Source: Alphaproteobacteria bacterium
GTDB taxonomy: Bacteria > Pseudomonadota > Alphaproteobacteria > Micavibrionales > Micavibrionaceae
Reading direction: 5' to 3'
DNA: 11,331 bases
Assembly (NCBI GenBank): GCA_021776015.1
Contig: JAJFGT010000106.1
Span: forward strand, 1-11,331
Under the pieces are notes generated by a model. The model saw only the letters and a program-made list of their open reading frames with translations, made no database searches and was not told the origin of the DNA. How positions within the stretch are numbered: position 1 is the first letter of the stretch; every line of letters begins with the position of its first letter. Below are positions 1 through 7,119 of the stretch, piece by piece. Made by a program: the position numbers and the translations under genes.

Positions 1-18
1 CAGGAGCTTATGGCATAG

Positions 19-46
19 AAAAGCCAAGAGAGAAAGGTCTCTTAGC
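19..46 (-). terminator. Intrinsic terminator of the NAD operon
   Basis: Read on the minus strand, the arms GCTAAGAGA (46-38) and TCTCTTGGC (31-23) pair over 9 bp with one G-U. The loop is CCTTTC, and TTTT followed by C comes after the stem. The stop codon of the ADP-ribose pyrophosphatase gene (44-42) lies inside the 5' arm, so this fits the end of the leftward operon. The U-tract is short, so termination may be incomplete. Confidence 0.6.
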
Positions 47-1232
47 TATAAATTTGCTTCAATTGCTCTTTTATGTTGGAAGAGCTAGGGCGAGAAGAGA
101 CAAGAAAAGATGTTAAATCTTTCAATTGTTCAATAACTGACACAGGAATCTCCTTATTTTGGGCTTGCATCGATAATAAGTAGGAGGCACTCATAAAGGC
201 CAAAAGTGCACCGTGACTCCCATGGGCGTTACTTATAAGCCATGGATCTATTTTAAAGAGTTTTACACCACTGGCATCATCTCCTGCTGAAAAATCGTAG
301 TCGAAGACAGGGTTTTCTCCTTTTATATAGCTCCAAATATTCTCATCCATCATGATCCATGAAAGTTGTGTCTCTATCCAAGCGTTATTTGTACTGCGTT
401 GTGATTGCAAAATAGGCCCTGCAAAACATTCTTTTCCAGAAGCTGTAACTTCATGAAGACGTTTAAGGAAATAAGGATCATGTTCTTCAATTTGTTTAAG
501 TTTTAGAGCTGTTTCAACTTGCTCAGAGATTTCATTTGTTTGAGACTCTGATATTTTTCTTCCGCCTCGTGCCTGAGTACGTGTATTCAGTTCTTTTTCA
601 ATGGCTCCATCCAAGAGGGGTTGATATTCGGGAAGAAGAGAAATAGAACCGCTGATCATTTCTTCAAAAAACTCTTTGGTTCTTGTCCATGTTTCAGCGG
701 CTTTATTAAAATGATAACTCCCATCTTCATAGCGCCCATATTCTGCGAAACCTCCTGCAAAGGCAGGAACATCTCCATCTAATTTTCTTAAAATACAGAG
801 AGCATAAAGCTCTGGATCACCATTTTCATTTTTCTTAATAGTAAGAATTCCATTATCGACAGTATGATTGGGTCCATAACGTCCTAGTCCACCCCGTCCA
901 TTTACGCCTGTATCTATATAGGGGTTAACGGCTAATCCAAATGGATTGAAAGTATATTTTAATCCTGTGTTTGTAGCACGTCTTCCATGATTCCATTTCT
1001 CTCCAGATTCTAAGGGATGCTTTTCATCATCAGCCCAAGGCGCGCCAAAGACAGACTCGCTTGTATATGAAAGAGGTCTGTCTTCTAAATTAATATTTAA
1101 ATTTAGAGCATGGCTAAGATCAAATAACTTTGCAGATTGAACTAAATTCTGTGCAAGTTTTGTTGGAAAACTATCTTTGGCATTCAGAAAATCTTTTTCA
1201 AGATTTTGGAGTGAGTTTGGATATGATATCAT
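42..1232 (-). CDS. NUDT9-type ADP-ribose pyrophosphatase (Nudix hydrolase)
   Basis: A 396-residue protein likely to hydrolyse ADP-ribose to AMP and ribose-5-phosphate in the cytoplasm. It resembles the human NUDT9/TRPM2 NUDT9-homology family rather than the short bacterial NudF type. Visible landmarks are GRGGLGRYGPNH (about 112-123), a Nudix box beginning AGG at 159-161 and ending KEFFEEM (186-192), NNAWIET (282-288) and SAGDDA (315-320). The catalytic EFxEE glutamates are kept. The box's usual Arg is Lys, and about nine extra residues lie between its Gly-Gly end and its helix. A charged insertion at about 200-260 makes it longer than the NUDT9 catalytic core. The ATG at 1232 overlaps the nadE stop as ATGA, so it is translationally coupled as the last gene of the operon. 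The context suggests removal or recycling of ADP-ribose left by NADases. The family call is fairly secure; the exact substrate is inferred. Confidence 0.82.
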   Translation of the reverse strand: MISYPNSLQNLEKDFLNAKDSFPTKLAQNLVQSAKLFDLSHALNLNINLEDRPLSYTSESVFGAPWADDEKHPLESGEKWNHGRRATNTGLKYTFNPFGLAVNPYIDTGVNGRGGLGRYGPNHTVDNGILTIKKNENGDPELYALCILRKLDGDVPAFAGGFAEYGRYEDGSYHFNKAAETWTRTKEFFEEMISGSISLLPEYQPLLDGAIEKELNTRTQARGGRKISESQTNEISEQVETALKLKQIEEHDPYFLKRLHEVTASGKECFAGPILQSQRSTNNAWIETQLSWIMMDENIWSYIKGENPVFDYDFSAGDDASGVKLFKIDPWLISNAHGSHGALLAFMSASYLLSMQAQNKEIPVSVIEQLKDLTSFLVSSRPSSSNIKEQLKQIYS

Positions 1233-2941
1233 AGCGTAAGTCTTTTCATTTCTGATATTGTTTGCGGCGTTGTAGGACGAGCAATAGGAACACGTCGCCC
1301 TTGACCAAAAGAGCGCTGTGTAATTTTTATTCCAGGGCAGGCCTGACGACGCTTGAATTCAGCAATATCTGTTTTAGAAATTATCTCTGTGACAACACTT
1401 TCCTCGTAGTTTGTTTCATCTATGATTTGATCTATCGATTGTTCTCGCTCTACATAACGTTCCAAAATATCATCAAGTTCTGGATAGGGTGGAAGAGATT
1501 CTTCATCAAGCTGATCAGGACGGAGTTCTGCAGAAGGCTTCTTCTCTATAATGTTTTGAGGAATAACATATCCATTCTTTCCAAAAACATTCCGAGGGTA
1601 GTGTGAATTTCTCCAATTGGCTAAATCATATGTTAGTGTTTTGGGAACATCTTTAAGAGGGTTAAAACCACCATTCATATCTCCATAAAGTGTGCAGTAT
1701 CCGACGCTGACTTCTGATTTATTTCCCGTGCTAAGAAGTAAGTCTCCATTGACATTTGAAAGAGTCATTAAAAAAAGACCTCGTAATCTTGCTTGAAGAT
1801 TTTCTTCTCCTAAAGCGATTTGGTCGGGATGAGCGTTCTCATTAAAAAAGGGAGATAACGTTTCTAGTAAGAGAGCTACTGCGGGTTGAATAGAAATATC
1901 TTGGATTTTTGTTCCCAGCATTTCTGCCGCAATATCAGCATCATCTTTACTGGTATCTGATGTATATTGAGAAGGAAGTTTATAAAGAGTAACTTGATTT
2001 GCTCCTAGAGCATCAACTGCAAGAGCAGCAACAACAGCAGAGTCAAGACCTCCAGACATCCCTAGACATACTTTTTTGTTTTTTAATCCTGATTTTTCAA
2101 TATAATCTCGGAGACCAAGAACAAGAGCATTCCAGACTTCTTCCTCAGGAGAATATATCTCATTAATCTCTCCTTCTTTAAAAGAACATAGCCCGCTTTC
2201 TGCTTTTTTAAGAGTGAGAGTCAGGAGGCTTTCTTCAAATCCTCTTGCCATCATAGCAATAGACCCATCTGGATTCATAGCCGTAGAATATCCATCAAAG
2301 ACAATTTCATCTTGTCCCCCGACTTGATTAACGTATAAAATCGGAATTATATTCTCTTCTTCAATAATACGTTGTTTTAAAACGTTTTCTAATCGATTTG
2401 TGTGTTTCCCGACATAAAATGGAGACGCATTAAGGGCGAGAATAACATCGGCACCTTTTGCAACGAGATCGGCAATGACATCCTCTTTCCAGATATCTTC
2501 ACAGATAAGAATTCCAAGCTTAAAACCTCTGAATTCAATAAGATCAGAGCGGTTCCCTTCAGAATAAATTCTTTTTTCATCATGAACATCATAATTAGGA
2601 AGGTGCTGTTTTTGAATGGCAGGGGAACAGTTTCCATTCTCAATGAGATAAGCGACATTATAAATTTGTCCATTCTTATCTTGCTCAGGAAGTCCGACAA
2701 TAATACCACTTCTTTTTTGTTTCGAGAGCTCAATGAGATAATCACGTCCTTCTTTTGAGGCTTTTAGAATATCTGGATTGGCGGCGTGGTCTTCTAAAGG
2801 GTATCCAGATATTGATTGTTCTGGCGTTAGAACAAGATCAACATTTTGTTCTTCGGCCATTTCCCAAAACGCAATAATCTTTTTAATATTTCCAGCAATA
2901 TCACATGCTCGTGTATTCATTTGTGCTGCGGCAATTTTCAT
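1229..2941 (-). CDS. nadE: Glutamine-dependent NAD+ synthetase
   Basis: A 570-residue two-domain enzyme that amidates nicotinic acid adenine dinucleotide to NAD using ATP and glutamine. The N-terminal nitrilase-type glutaminase domain (about 1-250) has a recognisable Glu-Lys-Cys triad: E41 in TPEQ, K111 before QHLPNY, and C147 in ILICEDIW. The C-terminal synthetase domain has the ATP pyrophosphatase loop SGGLDS (296-301). The tail KITQRSFGQGRRVPI is typical of bacterial NadE. Length matches the glutamine-dependent form, so no separate ammonia supply is needed. The start at 2941 has a strong AAGGAG ribosome site 6-7 nt upstream, in the 22-nt gap after pncC. It completes the PncC-NadD-NadE route and overlaps the next gene by 4 nt. 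Confidence 0.95.
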   Translation of the reverse strand: MKIAAAQMNTRACDIAGNIKKIIAFWEMAEEQNVDLVLTPEQSISGYPLEDHAANPDILKASKEGRDYLIELSKQKRSGIIVGLPEQDKNGQIYNVAYLIENGNCSPAIQKQHLPNYDVHDEKRIYSEGNRSDLIEFRGFKLGILICEDIWKEDVIADLVAKGADVILALNASPFYVGKHTNRLENVLKQRIIEEENIIPILYVNQVGGQDEIVFDGYSTAMNPDGSIAMMARGFEESLLTLTLKKAESGLCSFKEGEINEIYSPEEEVWNALVLGLRDYIEKSGLKNKKVCLGMSGGLDSAVVAALAVDALGANQVTLYKLPSQYTSDTSKDDADIAAEMLGTKIQDISIQPAVALLLETLSPFFNENAHPDQIALGEENLQARLRGLFLMTLSNVNGDLLLSTGNKSEVSVGYCTLYGDMNGGFNPLKDVPKTLTYDLANWRNSHYPRNVFGKNGYVIPQNIIEKKPSAELRPDQLDEESLPPYPELDDILERYVEREQSIDQIIDETNYEESVVTEIISKTDIAEFKRRQACPGIKITQRSFGQGRRVPIARPTTPQTISEMKRLTL

Positions 2942-2963
2942 GGTTTTTCTCCTTTTTCTTGGT

Positions 2964-3488
2964 CTATGAGCTGTAAATGAGATCTAAAACACTCTGTAAG
3001 GCTTCATCCGTTGTGGCTTGCCGTACAGATTCTCTGTCTCCAGAAAATTGATATTTAGAAACACGGATCGTTGTGATAGCTGTGGTTGGTGAATAATATC
3101 CAAGAGCGATATAGACTAAACCCGCTAAATCTTCTGATGCTAGGCCCGCTGTACTTCCTGCATAGCCTGTTACAGCAATGGATATATTTGATGCCTCATC
3201 ACCCAAAAATTCAGGGCTGGTTTTTTCTAAAGCACCTTTAGCCATGGCTTCAGCAACAGGTTGGCTGACAGCAGAGAATGTCTTTAATATTTTTAAAGGA
3301 ACACCTAGCTGTAACGTCTTCATTTTGTCCTGATAGACAATGAAACCACCATTGATGACAGCTGATGAGCCTGCAATGTTTGCCAAAGTAGAGGCTATAC
3401 GTCCACAGGTCAGAGATTCTGCTGTGACAATACGCAAGCTTCTTTTCTTTGCCTGTGTGATGATTTCTTGAACTTTAGAATCTTCCAT
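2964..3488 (-). CDS. pncC: NMN deamidase (CinA C-terminal domain family)
   Basis: A 174-residue stand-alone CinA C-terminal-type protein. The family hydrolyses nicotinamide mononucleotide to nicotinic acid mononucleotide and ammonia. The landmarks are TAESLTCG (22-29), GFIVYQDKMK (48-57), AVTGYAG (105-111, usually TGIAG) and GDRESVRQ (150-157). Its length is that of a PncC without the N-terminal CinA/MoaB-like domain. The ATG follows the nadV stop directly (TAA then ATG), and an AAAGGTGG-like ribosome site lies inside the end of nadV, so the two are likely coupled. Following NadV, it would divert freshly made NMN into the deamidated branch served by NadD and NadE. The family assignment is strong; NMN deamidase activity follows from family and context. 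Confidence 0.88.
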   Translation of the reverse strand: MEDSKVQEIITQAKKRSLRIVTAESLTCGRIASTLANIAGSSAVINGGFIVYQDKMKTLQLGVPLKILKTFSAVSQPVAEAMAKGALEKTSPEFLGDEASNISIAVTGYAGSTAGLASEDLAGLVYIALGYYSPTTAITTIRVSKYQFSGDRESVRQATTDEALQSVLDLIYSS

Positions 3489-5090
3489 TTAGGCCACCTT
3501 TCTGGCTTGTGCCCAAGGGTCAGAAGTAGGAGCGACAGCTTGTCCTCTGAAAAATTTAGAAAAGAACTCGGCATTTTGTCGTGCGTCTTTAAAATCAAAT
3601 TCAGTAGGAATATCTCCATTTCTGAAGACGGGGATCATGGCATCCGTCTCATTTCCTTTAAGATCACTGGTTTTGATTGTTTTAAAAGCAGTCCCACTCC
3701 AAACTGTTGAAAGGCGTCCACGTTTTGATTTTTTGATAAAATCAGGGTTTGCTGTTATGGGATCTTTGTAGATCTCGTAGCTTTCTCCATTGATTTGAGC
3801 AAAAGATGCTTTTTGAGCAAAGTTCAAATTGTCTCTATTTACTTTTTGGAGAAGGCCTCCCCCCATTCCAAAGAAAACATTTTCAACGCTATATCTTTTG
3901 TCTTTAACGGCGACGAGAATCTCACGCATTGTACGTTCAGTAATCCCATCTCCTTGTAAAACGCGGATACAATCGGGTAAAACTTTATACCCCTTGCCCT
4001 TGGTATTTGTTGTTGTTCCAAATTTTCTCTCTAGGATCTCTAATGTCTTTACGATAACTTCAACAGGATCACCACTATCTGGGCGTATAACAACTCGCCC
4101 ACCGTTTCTTCCAGCTTCTAGAATGTCTTCTTTGAATTCTTCTCCAAAGATATTTTCAACAGCCTCGTAGTAGTTGTAAGAGTCTGCAACGATTGAAACT
4201 GTGTTTCCTTTTTTGGCATAGTCAATGAGCTTTCTAATCTGTTCCTTCTCACCCTCACGCCCTTTGATGGTCATGGTTGAGTGCTCTGAAGCCACAACTG
4301 AAAATGCGGGGGCAGGAGTCTCTTCTTTTTTCATTTTTTTAAGAAGCTTAAGGAGAGCTACTTTTGGGTCTTTAGGCGTTTCCTCTAGGAATTGAGAAAA
4401 ATCCTTATTGTAATATCCCATAGAGGCAACCATACCCATGACATTGTCTGTACCAAGGAAATTGACAATGTGCGCCATCCCGCCGATGGCAGAACTTTCT
4501 GTTGTTGCGGCACCACGGGCTCCAAAATCGTGTAACATGTAGTTAAGAACATCTTCTGTGTTGTCAGATGTTTCATCTAAAAATTCACGGCAGATTTCTT
4601 TGCAAATACGTGATTTTGTTGCAACAGTTGTTGGGTACCACACAGCACGTAATAAAGAGGTCTCTACATAGCTGGTTAACCAAAAACATTTGGGGTCTGT
4701 ATTGATGATTTCAACAAGGGCATTGCTAGTTGAGGCAATTGTACCTTCTGGCAAGGCTCTGATTTCGATAGGTAATTTTCCACCATATTCATCAACAATA
4801 TATTGCCATCCTTCTTTGTGAAAAGGTTCTCCGTGCAGATCAAATAAGATTTCAGCAATATCAATATCAATTTGTTCAATGGGATTACTCAGATAATCTT
4901 TTATAAAAGCTTGTAATCCAAATAATTGAGCGTAGTCATATTGCTTTCCAAATTCTTTTGCGAATTGACTGCTTCGAGCTTCGATGTAGCTAGAAACATA
5001 TTCTGTCCCTTCAGGGTACTGCATCCAGTGAGATACTTTGTAAGAGTCTGTATTGATAATTGTGCTGGTGAGTGAGGCTAAAATATTCAT
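3489..5090 (-). CDS. nadV: Nicotinamide phosphoribosyltransferase (NAMPT family)
   Basis: A 533-residue enzyme making nicotinamide mononucleotide from nicotinamide and PRPP, the entry step of salvage. NAMPT landmarks occur in order: TDSYKVSHWMQYPEGT (14-29), HDFGARG (187-193), FLGTDNV (211-217), SEHSTM (268-273), ADSYNYYEA (302-310), IRPDSGDP (335-342), VLQGDGI (377-383) and FGMGGGLLQK (407-416). The presumed phosphorylated catalytic histidine is H270 (human H247). D215, R336 and D338 correspond to human D219, R311 and D313. No active-site residue is obviously missing. The ATG at 5090 has an AAGGAG site within the 21-nt gap after nadK. NAMPT-type NadV is common in large phages and patchy in bacteria. 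In NAD-depletion immunity its substrate is the leaving group released by NADases. Confidence 0.95.
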   Translation of the reverse strand: MNILASLTSTIINTDSYKVSHWMQYPEGTEYVSSYIEARSSQFAKEFGKQYDYAQLFGLQAFIKDYLSNPIEQIDIDIAEILFDLHGEPFHKEGWQYIVDEYGGKLPIEIRALPEGTIASTSNALVEIINTDPKCFWLTSYVETSLLRAVWYPTTVATKSRICKEICREFLDETSDNTEDVLNYMLHDFGARGAATTESSAIGGMAHIVNFLGTDNVMGMVASMGYYNKDFSQFLEETPKDPKVALLKLLKKMKKEETPAPAFSVVASEHSTMTIKGREGEKEQIRKLIDYAKKGNTVSIVADSYNYYEAVENIFGEEFKEDILEAGRNGGRVVIRPDSGDPVEVIVKTLEILERKFGTTTNTKGKGYKVLPDCIRVLQGDGITERTMREILVAVKDKRYSVENVFFGMGGGLLQKVNRDNLNFAQKASFAQINGESYEIYKDPITANPDFIKKSKRGRLSTVWSGTAFKTIKTSDLKGNETDAMIPVFRNGDIPTEFDFKDARQNAEFFSKFFRGQAVAPTSDPWAQARKVA

Positions 5091-5111
5091 ATTTTTTCTC
5101 CTTTTTTTTGT

Positions 5112-5933
5112 TTAAACGGGGGTCATAGCCGAGAAAGCTCGTGTTGATGGGTCGTTCATCAACAAGAGTTTGACGGCGTGATCTTTATTTTTTTTGATTG
5201 AAATTTGATTGAAGGGGTTCTCTATCTCTGAATTTAAAGAGAGCCCATCATATTGGAGGCGAACCAACCGTTTGTTTGGAGATAAGAACTTGATTTCAAA
5301 GCAAGAATTATCTGCCGCAATGATAGGATAAAATCCTCCTTGAGGTTCATATATGCCTTTACCAGTAAGAGAGATCCCTGCGTTTCTGATATCGATAGAG
5401 GGGCCACCATATGTTCTGTTGATAGCCGTTGATCCAAAAGCTGTGGCAATGATCAAGCCGTCTCCCATAATTCTAATGGGACCAATTGTTTCTCCAGAGC
5501 CTTTGACTTTAAGTTCAACAAGCATGGCTTGCCCGCTATTCTCACTCGGCATAATTTCATTGAAGGCATGAAGTGTTTGAGAACTGCCGTCTTTGAATTT
5601 TATTTGAGCTTGAAGAGGATTGACTTGAAATTCTTGTGCAGCCTCTAGGCTATCCAAAAGAATTTGTGAGCTCGTAATATCACGATTTGTCCAGAATCCT
5701 TGGCTGTTACTCTCTGGAGGAACAAGCCCAAAAATTTTCTGACCATCGTGGGCTTTTCTAAAAGTGTGGAGTAAAGATCCATCGCCTCCAATGCTCACAA
5801 TAATTTCTGCATTTTCTAGAGTTGTTTGCCCTATATCTTGAATAAGATATTGAGCAAAGCGCTTTAATGCGTCTTTGTGAGGTTCATAAGAAAAATGTAC
5901 TTTGTTCTTAAATGCGTCTTTTGTAGTTACCAT
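5112..5933 (-). CDS. nadK: NAD kinase
   Basis: A 273-residue enzyme that phosphorylates NAD to NADP. It shows the GGDG motif (49-52), a GxxxGFLT-like segment NSQGFWTN (76-83), the NE motif in HAFNEI (122-127), and GDGLIIATAFGSTA followed by GGPSI (157-180), where typical NadK has DGLIVATPTGSTA. The first eight or nine residues, MVTTKDAFK, precede the normal NadK start and are identical to those of the unrelated J-domain protein at 7315. They come from the duplicated leader. No good Shine-Dalgarno precedes the ATG, which lies 26 nt inside the end of the leader ORF, so translation may depend on coupling to it. It is the first gene of the leftward operon and is followed by nadV after 21 nt. Its leader contains a possible attenuator. 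Confidence 0.92.
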   Translation of the reverse strand: MVTTKDAFKNKVHFSYEPHKDALKRFAQYLIQDIGQTTLENAEIIVSIGGDGSLLHTFRKAHDGQKIFGLVPPESNSQGFWTNRDITSSQILLDSLEAAQEFQVNPLQAQIKFKDGSSQTLHAFNEIMPSENSGQAMLVELKVKGSGETIGPIRIMGDGLIIATAFGSTAINRTYGGPSIDIRNAGISLTGKGIYEPQGGFYPIIAADNSCFEIKFLSPNKRLVRLQYDGLSLNSEIENPFNQISIKKNKDHAVKLLLMNDPSTRAFSAMTPV

Positions 5934-6129
5934 CTTGATTTAATGATGTGTTGATCAAGTGTTCAGCACGGGGCTGGACAAGACCGACACATACATAATC
6001 AAGACCTATAAAAGAAAAACGCAAAAAAGCGCGTATCATCTCTGATACACGCGCGGCATAATTCATATTTTGAAATATATATCTGTTTTGGACATCCCAA
6101 TAAATGGGATTCTTTACGACTTGCAACAC
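5908..6129 (-). CDS. 73-codon leader ORF upstream of nadK (copy 1)
   Basis: The frame opens with GTG at 6129, 6 nt after an AAGGAG site held in a small hairpin, with an in-frame TTG one codon later. It encodes a 73-residue basic product with no family I recognise, no signal peptide and no clear membrane segment. Its last 26 nt overlap the start of nadK in another frame. An intrinsic terminator lies within the frame. It differs from copy 2 at four residues (V/I, Q/R, Q/E, L/F) and by two silent changes. It may be a genuine small protein, a translated leader that couples translation and antitermination to nadK, or an incidental frame across a structured RNA. Confidence 0.45.
   Translation of the reverse strand: MLQVVKNPIYWDVQNRYIFQNMNYAARVSEMIRAFLRFSFIGLDYVCVGLVQPRAEHLINTSLNQDGNYKRRI
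6023..6052 (-). terminator. Intrinsic terminator/attenuator in the nadK leader
   Basis: On the minus strand, arms GCGTGTATC (6052-6044) and GATACGCGC (6037-6029) form a 9-bp stem with one G-U and a 6-nt loop (AGAGAT), followed by TTTTTT (6028-6023). It lies downstream of the promoter, inside the leader ORF and about 90 nt before the nadK ATG. That is the position expected for an attenuator rather than for the end of an operon. Confidence 0.75.
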
Positions 6130-6179
6130 AACAAACTCCTTGTTGTTTATGATTTAGAGCGAAGGTCTATCCAACGCTC
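6129..6179 (-). promoter_or_regulatory. Two-hairpin 5'UTR element of the nadK leader
   Basis: On the minus strand a hairpin at 6179-6157 has outer stem GAGCG/CGCTC, a TT/TT internal loop, and an apical GG/CC pair closing loop ATAGA. Eighteen nt later, 6145-6129 reads CAACAAGGAGTTTGTTG. Here the 6-bp arms CAACAA and TTGTTG enclose GGAGT, so the ribosome site sits in a hairpin loop. The same layout occurs upstream of nadD, the second leader and nadM. Confidence 0.7.
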
Positions 6180-6186
6180 CCTTTTA

Positions 6187-6215
6187 GGATTATGTGATTC
6201 AGAGAGTTCTGTCAA
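6187..6215 (-). promoter_or_regulatory. Promoter of the leftward NAD operon
   Basis: On the minus strand TTGACA (6215-6210), a 17-nt spacer and TAATCC (6192-6187) form a sigma-70-like promoter with a perfect -35 and a weak -10. The position matches the second leader's promoter exactly. The transcript would start just before the 5' hairpin at 6179. The promoter is divergent from the nadD promoter, and the two -35 boxes are 20 bp apart. Confidence 0.7.
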
Positions 6216-6235
6216 GGGGCTTTTTAAAAAATAAT

Positions 6236-6264
6236 TTGACAGAGTATTTTTCTAGGATTAGCTT
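6236..6264 (+). promoter_or_regulatory. Promoter of nadD
   Basis: TTGACA (6236-6241) is followed after 17 nt by TAGCTT (6259-6264), a weak -10 match. The -35 and spacer agree with the other three leaders. The predicted start near 6271 places the 5' hairpin (from 6277) at the transcript end. The exact -10 is uncertain. Confidence 0.6.
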
Positions 6265-6276
6265 AATTTCTAGATA

Positions 6277-6327
6277 CAAATAATGGGTAGACCGTTATTT
6301 GCTTAAATTTCAACAAGGAGTTTGTTG
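6277..6327 (+). promoter_or_regulatory. Two-hairpin 5'UTR element of nadD
   Basis: Positions 6277-6301 form a 10-bp stem with one G-U pair: CAAATAATGG against CCGTTATTTG, around loop GTAGA. After the CC closing the loop there are 17 nt, then CAACAAGGAGTTTGTTG (6311-6327), with the ribosome site in the loop of a 6-bp hairpin. The stem sequence differs from that in the duplicated leaders while the pairing, loop and spacing are kept. This is the best evidence that the RNA shape matters. Confidence 0.75.
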
Positions 6328-6328
6328 T

Positions 6329-7024
6329 ATGAAAACGAAGACAGTCACCCTGTTTGGAGGATCTTTTAATCCCCCGCATCATGGTCATTTTGAAATGGCT
6401 AAATATCTTCATGAAACACTAAAGACAGATGAAGTCTGGTTCTTATTTTCTCGAAACTGGCAGAAAGAGCCTTCTGATTATGCTTCAACGTATCACCGCA
6501 TAAGTATGGCTAATATCTTGATGAAGCGCTACGAAAATCATCCTTTCGTAATGTCAGATATACAAGAAAAGATGGGAACACACATCGCATATGAAGTGGT
6601 TCAAAAGCTACAAGAAACATACCCAGAAATTCATTTTATTTGGAGTTTAGGGGCAGATAGTTTTGCAAATTTTGAGTCATGGAAAAATTATAAGCAGTTG
6701 ATAGAAATGATTCCAATTGCGGTGTTGAACAGACGGCCTGACACAGAAAAAGCACGGCAAAGTTTTATTGCAAACACATACAAATATTTGCAGTGTTCGG
6801 ATCCTAAAACTTTATGCGAAGCAGACAATGGATGGATGTTTATGGACAATCCCGAAATTGATATGTCTTCGAGTCTTTTTTTAAAGAAATTGAGGGAAGG
6901 GGGGCGTGATTTTGGTGATATGCAACCCATTGCAGATTATATTCATGATCATAAAATTTATGGGGTAACGCCTTTAAATATAAGGGAAAAATGTGCTTTT
7001 AGTCCAAGAAAATTTTGTCTTTAA
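6329..7024 (+). CDS. nadD: Nicotinate-nucleotide adenylyltransferase
   Basis: A 231-residue enzyme that adenylylates nicotinic acid mononucleotide (and more weakly NMN) with ATP. It has the nucleotidyltransferase signature GGSFNPPHHGH (10-20), the HxGH-type motif HHGH, WSLGADSFANFESW (105-118) typical of NadD, and SSSLFLKKLREG (180-191) in place of the usual ISSTxIR. A short tail after HKIYG extends beyond most NadD proteins. I chose the ATG at 6329 rather than an upstream in-frame TTG because AAGGAG (6315-6320) sits 8 nt before it. It is the middle step between PncC and NadE, which are encoded divergently. Its promoter and leader belong to the set shared with nadK and nadM. No terminator is visible between its stop and the next promoter at 7033. 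Confidence 0.9.
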   Translation: MKTKTVTLFGGSFNPPHHGHFEMAKYLHETLKTDEVWFLFSRNWQKEPSDYASTYHRISMANILMKRYENHPFVMSDIQEKMGTHIAYEVVQKLQETYPEIHFIWSLGADSFANFESWKNYKQLIEMIPIAVLNRRPDTEKARQSFIANTYKYLQCSDPKTLCEADNGWMFMDNPEIDMSSSLFLKKLREGGRDFGDMQPIADYIHDHKIYGVTPLNIREKCAFSPRKFCL

Positions 7025-7032
7025 AAACAATC

Positions 7033-7061
7033 TTGACAGGATATTTAAAAGGGCGTAATTC
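7033..7061 (+). promoter_or_regulatory. Promoter of the J-domain/vWA/purA operon
   Basis: TTGACA (7033-7038), 17-nt spacer, TAATTC (7056-7061). The -10 lies within the inverted repeat, whereas the -35 and spacer are unique sequence, so the same promoter architecture was kept outside the duplicated part. It begins only 9 nt after the nadD stop. Confidence 0.68.
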
Positions 7062-7068
7062 TAAAAGG

Positions 7069-7119
7069 GAGCGTTGGATAGACCTTCGCTCTAAATCATA
7101 AACAACAAGGAGTTTGTTG
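7069..7119 (+). promoter_or_regulatory. Two-hairpin 5'UTR element of the J-domain leader
   Basis: The hairpin at 7069-7091 has outer stem GAGCG/CGCTC, a TT/TT internal loop and apical GG/CC closing ATAGA. After 18 nt comes CAACAAGGAGTTTGTTG (7103-7119), which presents the ribosome site in a hairpin loop. It is identical in sequence to the nadK leader copy. Confidence 0.7.

Larger units (their letters stand above)
5908..6192. repeat. 285-bp inverted repeat, left copy (leader cassette)
   Basis: This segment is the reverse complement of 7056-7340 with 7 substitutions and no gaps by hand alignment. It holds the -10 box, 5' hairpin, hairpin-borne ribosome site, leader ORF with terminator, and the first eight codons of nadK. 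Similarity stops abruptly at both ends: upstream of the -10 box, and after the ATTTAA of the leader stop. The copies face outward around nadD. Confidence 0.95.

Noticed and set aside
1262..1606. Open frame of 114 codons on the plus strand
   Set aside because: It lies wholly inside nadE on the opposite strand, has a composition typical of antisense to coding sequence, and shows no recognisable motif.
6129..6179. Known NAD+ riboswitch (nadA or pnuC motif) or preQ1-like riboswitch
   Set aside because: I could not match the conserved cores of those classes. The small hairpin plus ribosome site only superficially resembles a minimal riboswitch, so I list it as an unassigned element.
6299..6328. 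Upstream TTG start for nadD
   Set aside because: It lies inside the 5' hairpin and would translate through the ribosome site. The ATG at 6329 is 8 nt after AAGGAG and directly precedes the conserved nucleotidyltransferase start.
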